A DNA stretch of 64,000 nt from Bretschneidera sinensis (Eukaryota; Streptophyta; Magnoliopsida; Brassicales; Akaniaceae). Below, one piece after another: positions 58,675 to 64,000 of this stretch. The notes under the pieces are model-generated. The model had not been told where the DNA came from. It saw only the letters and a list, made by a program, of their open reading frames with translations, and did not search any database. Where the stretch lies: NCBI GenBank assembly GCA_023935145.1, contig CM043700.1:36837120-36901119 (forward strand), in the 5' to 3' direction. A program made the translations under genes and the position numbers. Numbering within the stretch: position 1 is the stretch's first letter; every line of letters begins with the position of its first letter.

Positions 58675-58681
58675 GGGGGCA

Positions 58682-58887
58682 TATTAGAGGATTGTAACAG
58701 ACCATTGTAACAGACCATATATTTCTCTATGTTTGGATTCATTCAATATTGTTGTTCCTTAGATTTAGGAATTAGTTTCTAACTGTTCTATATTTTAGGA
58801 TCTCAAACAAGAGTTTGCTATCTCATCTTTGTATTTCATTGTTGCTTGATGTATATGAAAAATACACTTTACTTCCTTCATATGATA
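58682..58887 (+). repeat. 3' LTR of Copia 2, with 13-bp duplication
   Basis: 206 bp against 193 bp for the 5' LTR. The extra 13 bp is a tandem repeat of ATTGTAACAGACC at the start. The polypurine tract TGAGGGGGC (58672-58680) precedes it. Confidence 0.9.
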
Positions 58888-59020
58888 ATTAGGGTCCATC
58901 TCATACTTGAACGAAAATAAGATATATTTTTTTTTCTCTCTTCTCATACCATTTAACGGTGAGATGTACCTTTGTGCTATGTATCTCTCATGGCACCACT
59001 GCGCCAAACAAGAACTTCGA

Positions 59021-59234
59021 GCACAATTTGTATAAATATTTCTTTTGTTCTTTTTTTGTTTTTTTTTCTACCTTGAAAATTTTGTTTTAAATTATTAATT
59101 AGTTTTGGGATGTGACTTTTTGTTTTAAAATGGTAGTGTAGGGAAGGGAGTTAAAATAGAATTATCTCTTAAAAAACGGTAAAATCCTCAAATGGACAAA
59201 TTTAGGATCAAGCATAGCAAAAATGTTAGAAAAT
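59021..59234 (-). other. Intron of unit G, 5' part
   Basis: AT-rich, downstream (minus strand) of the ankyrin exon. No clear donor could be placed. Confidence 0.4.
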
Positions 59235-59740
59235 TTAGACAAATTTGAGCTACTGCTTGGTGCAAGACACAGAACCCAACATCATCCTTTGAATTTATGA
59301 ACTCATTATCATTTACTATCTCTACTAAGAAGCTTAGAGCTTCCAACTAGCAATGTATGACACAAAGATGCAAAATGGTTTCACCTCGATCTGACCGGAT
59401 CTGTGCTGCCTCAGGTTTGGTCCGAATTAGCTCTTTTAAGATCTCAACTCGACCTTTGATTACTACGATTTGAACAGAGTTTCTGCTCTCATGGTCATGA
59501 GCTAAGCACATCTCAGGATTGACCCATAACAATGATTTTACTGGTATATACCCCCACCAACAATAATAAAAATAAGAAAAAAATGCACTTTGGCTGCCTT
59601 GGCCAGCATAGTCCATCATCTTTGGTTGGCCAGAAATGTCAGAAAGTTTGAAGGCACAGTTGCCTCTCCAAGCAGCATAATCAGGAAAATCAAAATACAT
59701 GTCTATAGAGTTGTATATGCACTTTTTCTTGATTTCCACT
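59235..59740 (-). pseudogene. Ankyrin unit G: first-exon remnant with ankyrin repeats
   Basis: Minus strand. Repeats LLWVNPEMCLAHDHESRN, VQIVVIKGRVEILKELIRTKPEAAQ and ETILHLCVIHC are open to 59347. After a TAG the same frame continues with LEALSFLVEIVNDNEFINSKDD and VLHQAVAQI. The N-terminal first repeat is replaced by unrelated sequence (MEIKKKCIYNSID...). Together with 53812-53346 it forms one inverted, two-exon gene copy spanning 6.4 kb. Confidence 0.75.
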
Positions 59741-60069
59741 TATGCTTATAATTGTTCTCAATGGTCTTATCTCCTAGGTATGCCTAGTGTATTTTTGTAC
59801 ATAATTTTTGATCTATAAATTAACTTTACTGATAAAAAAAAAAAGAAATGCACTTTCGACCGTATAGTTTGATCGGTTTTGAGTTTGAACCATGTGATTC
59901 TTTTGGTCAACTTTGCCCCTAAAATTGACTTCGATAGCTTTTGGGAGAGTACCCCGTTAACAACGATGTGGCATTCTAAAAGGAAAACCCATCACCCTAA
60001 TATAACCTTATTAACAAAAATAATTAAAATATTTGTAGCATAATAAAGAAAAGGTTTAATATCACAGCT
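59741..60069. other. Spacer right of the ankyrin cluster
   Basis: No gene recognised. Confidence 0.45.
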
Positions 60070-60260
60070 GGGGGAGGGGGAAGGGGAGGGCGCGTGGTGA
60101 GGGGAGAGGAAAATGGGAAGAAAGAAAGGAAAAGGAGGGGAGAAGGAAGGGGAAGAGGGTGGTGGCTGTCGGCTAGGGGATAGGGAGGAGGAAGGGGAAG
60201 AGGGTGGTGGCCGTCGGCTAGGGGATAGGGAGGAGGAATTTGCAGAGGGGGGAGAGATGA
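60070..60260 (+). repeat. G-rich purine tract with 45-bp tandem pair
   Basis: Nearly pure G/A on the plus strand, with many GGG and GGGG runs. It contains two 45-bp copies (60146-60190, 60191-60235) that differ at one base: CTGTCGGC in the first, CCGTCGGC in the second. The composition is favourable for G-quadruplex or triplex structure. Confidence 0.85.
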
Positions 60261-60440
60261 GTTTTTTTTTTTAAATTTTAAAAGATGTTAAATTATATAG
60301 AAAACCCTGTGAATTTTATTTAAGTTCACAATAAACCCAAAATTAACATATTTCAATCCTATGCAAACTTTGTCAACCACTGGGTTTAATATGAACCAAT
60401 ATGAAATTAAACCAAATCATAGAGATTTATATTAAATTTA
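60261..60440. other. AT-rich spacer
   Basis: Nothing recognised. Confidence 0.4.
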
Positions 60441-60860
60441 GCCTAATTATTATTATCATATTTATAAAGAAAAATAATTATTGTCATAATAATTATATTA
60501 TTAATAATTTAATAATAATATTATTATTTGTATAATTATTATCATTATTATTTTAATATTATTATAATTATAAAATATCATTAATATTTTTATTATTATA
60601 ATTAGGATAATAATAATAATTATTATCATTATTATTGTAATTATTATGATAATTATTACTATAATATTATTATAAATAAGATTATAATTATAATAATCAT
60701 TGTCATTATTATAGTTATTATATTTATTATTATAATAATAGTAATTATTATATATTATTACAATAATATTACTATTATCATTATTATTTTAATAATTATT
60801 TTTATTAAAAATATTGTTATTATAATAAAAATATTATTATAATTCTTCAATGGTATAAAA
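60441..60860. repeat. ATT/TAA-rich low-complexity tract
   Basis: About 420 bp of irregular ATT, TAT and TAA triplets on both strands, with hardly any G or C. Several imperfect palindromes. No coding potential. Confidence 0.8.
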
Positions 60861-61990
60861 AAAATTTTAGTCCCACAAGCATATAATAGATTATATCCCA
60901 TAAAAGGAGGTAGGCAAAAAAAAAAAAGATTAGAACTAATTTTATCTCATTTAAACAATAAATCTCTATATCAATTAAAATATAACTATTAATGTGAGAT
61001 TAAGCTAGTCCAATCACACTTTAATCTCATTAACCAAAAGGTATTAAAAAATAAGTTAAGATTTTTTCATATATATATAATATTTATATTTACTATTTAT
61101 AATGTATACATATAGTTTCCTTGGCAAAAAATTTATGGATCCGGATCGGTCATTTCGTAGGCAAGAAAATTTTCCAATGTGAAGCCAAATCTAGCTCTTG
61201 CACCACTCAGGCCTTATCACGTGCAGTGACGCGGCTCTGGTTTCCAAATACGATAAGGTTTTGCCTCCAAATTGTTCACTGAATGTGGCGTCGTCATCAA
61301 AATCCTCCGGTGATTTGAATTCTCAGTGCCTTTTTTTTCATGTTAAAAAATTCTAGAAAAACGATCATGCTCACTGCTGTTTCCCAAACAGAACCCTTAG
61401 CTTGCCACGTCCCTCGCCGTCTTGGAAGCAGAATCAAACGCCAAAGCCACGTGGATCTCAAACCTCCCAGCGGACAACCACGTATCGCAGGCACAACGAC
61501 AGAAATCACCGAATGCTTTAGGCTACAAGCTAACTTTACAGCCACTCGCTAACTCTCTCGAACCGAACTGACCGATAAAACAATCAATATGGTGAAAAAA
61601 AGTAAGTAGCATAGAATCATAGGGTTTGTTTGTGGGGTTTTCAAAAACCTTTTTCAGTGTTTAAACACTGAAAATCTTTTTAAACACCGTTAAATTTGTT
61701 TGGGACATAATGTTTAGTTTTGTAAAATTGACTATTCAAATACTGATTTTACAAATCTCCAAAACGAAATTTTCCGTTTTCATTTTCAATTTTCAACCCA
61801 AAATCACGATTCTATGCTGTCTACTCTCGTATCTATGCTCTAGATAGATTGTTCTCTCTCCGCTTCTGCTCTCGTTGTCATCTCTCCAGTACAAGCCCAT
61901 CGCTTCCTCTGTCTCCCTTCCCCAAATATATCTTCATCCTTCACTTTCTTCGATCAGATTTCAACAAGAAAAACTACAAGTGAATCACCC
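60861..61990 (+). promoter_or_regulatory. Upstream region and 5' UTR of the UEV1-type gene
   Basis: Holds TCACGTGC (about 61217) and CCACGTGG (about 61446), G-box type elements, and a pyrimidine-rich leader (61850-61970) just before the ATG. Open frames of 70-80 codons at 61297-61552 on both strands have no domain and were left out. A CACTGAAA inverted motif near 61660 may come from a small repeat. Confidence 0.45.
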
Positions 61991-62024
61991 ATGACGCTTG
62001 GCTCAGGAGGATCGAGTGTCGTAG
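61991..62024 (+). CDS. UEV1: First coding exon of a UEV1-type ubiquitin E2 variant (partial gene)
   Basis: MTLGSGGSSVV matches the start of plant UEV1C/D (MMZ) proteins, which lack the catalytic Cys and pair with Ubc13 to build K63-linked ubiquitin chains in DNA-damage tolerance and signalling. The 34-bp exon ends in phase 1 at the donor GTGAGT (62025), the place where such genes are split before PRNFRLLEELE. No matching second exon is found by eye up to 64000, so the gene continues past the window. The call rests on 11 residues, the fitting phase and the leader. Confidence 0.6.
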
Positions 62025-64000
62025 GTGAGTCTCAAATCCTTTTGCCTCGTTCTCTTATTTGTTCGTCTGATCTTGTGGTTTTTGTTGTGTAGTTTCTAAA
62101 ATCTGCTCACGAGTTTCTTGATTTTTTTCTTTCATGGTTTCCTGATATGGAAATTTTGATGGGTCTGTGTAATTGAGTGATGGATTAAATGGTTGCTCTT
62201 GCTTCTAGATGTTATTTTTTTTTTGAAGTACATAAATCTTTGGTTGTGTTAATTAGTGTCATGATGGACTCTGTATGGGTTTTGTTGAAGAATTTTCTCA
62301 CTCGTTTTGTGGATTTTTTTGGATAGCTGTTAATTATCTTTGTTGTCTGCTTTTGGTCGTTTTCTTTGTTGGTTTTACGATTTTTTTTAGCTTCTTATTG
62401 GTGTGTCTGCAATTGAGTTCTGTCTTGCTGTTCTTGGAGCTCTATTTGATTATTAAGTGTATACTTAAAGTAGGTTAATAGTATGATTCATGCAAGAGTA
62501 GTTGTTTTAGTATGCTGGCTAGAGAATGCTTTCTGGGAAGTGTTTTTAGCGAAGTAGTTGAAGCTTATTCGTGTCATGGTTTTAGGTGAAAATATTCTTC
62601 AACATATGTTCATCTTGGTTTTTTCAACTTATTCATATATGGTAGAAAATTTGCAATCCGAATGATATGGCCCTCCTATAGATGATGAAAACTTGGATTT
62701 GAATGTAGTTATATTCTCTTGAAGCTTCAAGGCAATGTCCTTCTTACATTTATAGCTTATGTTTAAATTTTCTTTAATCTTACATGTGCACGGTGAAATT
62801 TGCCAACAGATTTAATATTTCTGCTGTGGACTTAATTGGAAGTTGCATATGCGTTTGCAATGCCTATGTATCTATATATTGGTCGTGCATTGACTTGTAG
62901 CTTGCATATATGGTGCTTATTGAAGTTTTGACGATTCTATTATAGGCATAAGGCTGTCATGCTCAGTTCTCTGACTTATTGCTATAATTTTGGGAAGCCA
63001 ATGAAATGACATTGGCCTGGGAAAACCCACTTTGAACTGCCTCCATAAGGAAGAAACACGTTTAAATGAGAAATTCTTATTAGTTAAAATTATTTTTAGC
63101 TCCATAAGATGCAATACCTGATTGGAAGATTTTACTTTTTCTTCACTTCTATAAATTACCAGGTCCGTGAGTCATGTATTTCTCTTGACTATCTTTCTCT
63201 CATCCTTGATATTGCTTGAACTATGAATATGTTGTCAGGTCTTGAGTTTCAACTATGTTTCTGCAGAATGCTGTTCTTCTGACAGTTGAACGAACTGGTT
63301 GAAACATGGGATGCTTTTGTTCATGTACTGATAACATCAATACTTGCATTTGGGTGATTAAAACTTCATGTTACCTACTCAACTTGATATGTTCTGATAT
63401 ATGAAGTAATCCAGTGGTCAAGAAATTTAAGAATCAGTGAAAGGTGTACCGTACTACTTTTGGAGCGCCATAAATTCTGTGTATGAAATGAATGACAAGG
63501 ATGGTTTTGGATAACAGGGATAGATCAACCGTAATGCTTTGAAAATTTGTTGGAATGTGAAATTCCATATGAAATTACTATAAGTGAAATTTCTATGGAT
63601 TAGGGCATTTTAATCATTTGATTAATTGGAACATTTGAAGCAATTCAATTATCCATGATATGCTGGTCCTGGAATCCTATTTTTGTGATAAAATTTTGCT
63701 TAAAAACTAACTATTGGCTTTGGCTTTCATCTTGCTATCTGTTTATCTTCTTCTTTATCTTCATGCTGTGCAGGGAAGCAAGGGTTGTTGCTATCGACTG
63801 TAACTAGCCTAAAGCATTAGGCCTTGAGAGTCAACCGTGGGCAATAATTTCTTTCAGTGAAAAGAGTTAGAGAATGTAATTTTCTATTCTCTCTTGTTTT
63901 TGTTTATCTAGCTTTATAATTTTCTCTCTTTTTTGTTTAATTCTATTGACAACTATAGAGGTTTGTGCAATATTGGTATACATAAATTGCTGTCCTTTTA
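62025..64000 (+). other. First intron of the UEV1-type gene
   Basis: Starts GTGAGTCTC. T-rich, intron-like composition with scattered pyrimidine-AG acceptor-like sites (for example TTTCTGCAG at about 63268 and GTGCAG at 63772), none followed by an E2-like frame. At least 1.97 kb long. An alternative is that one of these sites opens a non-coding or alternative exon. Confidence 0.5.

Larger units (their letters stand above)
54173..58887 (+). mobile_element. Copia retrotransposon 2 (Retrofit/Ale-like, decayed)
   Basis: 4,715 bp. Target duplication ATTAG at 54168-54172 and 58888-58892. LTRs begin TATTAGAG and end TGATA instead of the usual TG...CA. Gag, protease, integrase, RT and RNase H are in Copia order. 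Better preserved than Copia 1, but with about ten stops. It lies in the intron of ankyrin unit G, in opposite orientation to that gene. Confidence 0.94.
54125..59020. mobile_element. MITE split by Copia 2
   Basis: The outer arms (54125-54172 and 58888-59020) form terminal inverted repeats. ATTCTGGTCTAGCACAGTACC at the left pairs with the complement of CACTGCGCCAAACAAGAAC at the right, and CATGAGAAATAC pairs with the complement of GTATCTCTCATG. They resemble the MITE at 20485-20653. Copia 2 landed inside this MITE. Outer ends are approximate. Confidence 0.6.

Noticed and set aside
61297..61552. Overlapping frames on both strands upstream of the UEV1-type gene
   Set aside because: 70-82 codons, no domain, within the promoter region, and mutually antisense.
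1..64000. tRNA and rRNA genes
   Set aside because: No cloverleaf with A and B boxes or rRNA core was seen by eye. Only tRNA-complementary primer sites of retroelements are present.

Overview
This is nuclear DNA of a flowering plant, most likely a woody eudicot. The evidence is GT-AG introns, AT-rich spacers, plant-specific gene families (cyclin A3, a UEV1-type ubiquitin E2 variant, ankyrin/PGG-domain genes), plant LTR retrotransposons of both superfamilies, MITEs and an integrated plant pararetrovirus. The species cannot be fixed from sequence alone.

Layout: (1) 1-6655 is a mostly single-copy flank with an old MITE and one apparently intact seven-exon cyclin A3 gene (3650-5783, + strand). 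(2) 6837-19795 is a decayed Ty3/gypsy element of the Tat lineage. It has gag, protease/RT, two RNase H domains and integrase, an antisense spliced gene, and a 3.3-kb array of about 66 copies of a 49-bp repeat before the 3' LTR. (3) 19796-59740 is a cluster of ankyrin/PGG (ITN1/ACD6-like) gene copies. I count seven units: A, B, C, D, E and F on the + strand, G on the - strand. None is intact. Four large insertions break them up: a Copia solo LTR (26.2-27.4 kb), Copia element 1 (29690-34679), an endogenous caulimovirid (40573-48385, - strand) and Copia element 2 (54173-58887). Small MITEs are present as well. Paralogous units serve as empty-site controls, so several insertion junctions can be read to the base. 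(4) 59741-61990 is spacer with a G-rich minisatellite and an ATT-rich tract. (5) 61991 onward is the first coding exon and long first intron of a UEV1-type gene that continues past the window.

Only the cyclin A3 gene and, as far as visible, the UEV1 gene look functional. The ankyrin/PGG cluster is a graveyard of membrane-ankyrin genes produced by local duplication, frameshifts, lost start and splice signals, and insertions. The most unusual structure is the viral insertion: a near-genome-length caulimovirid copy opened at its tRNA-Met primer site and flanked by a 180-bp direct duplication of host gene sequence. I found no evidence of a wholly new biological system. The strongest leads are that integration structure, the dyad-structured array in the Tat element and the spliced antisense gene inside it.
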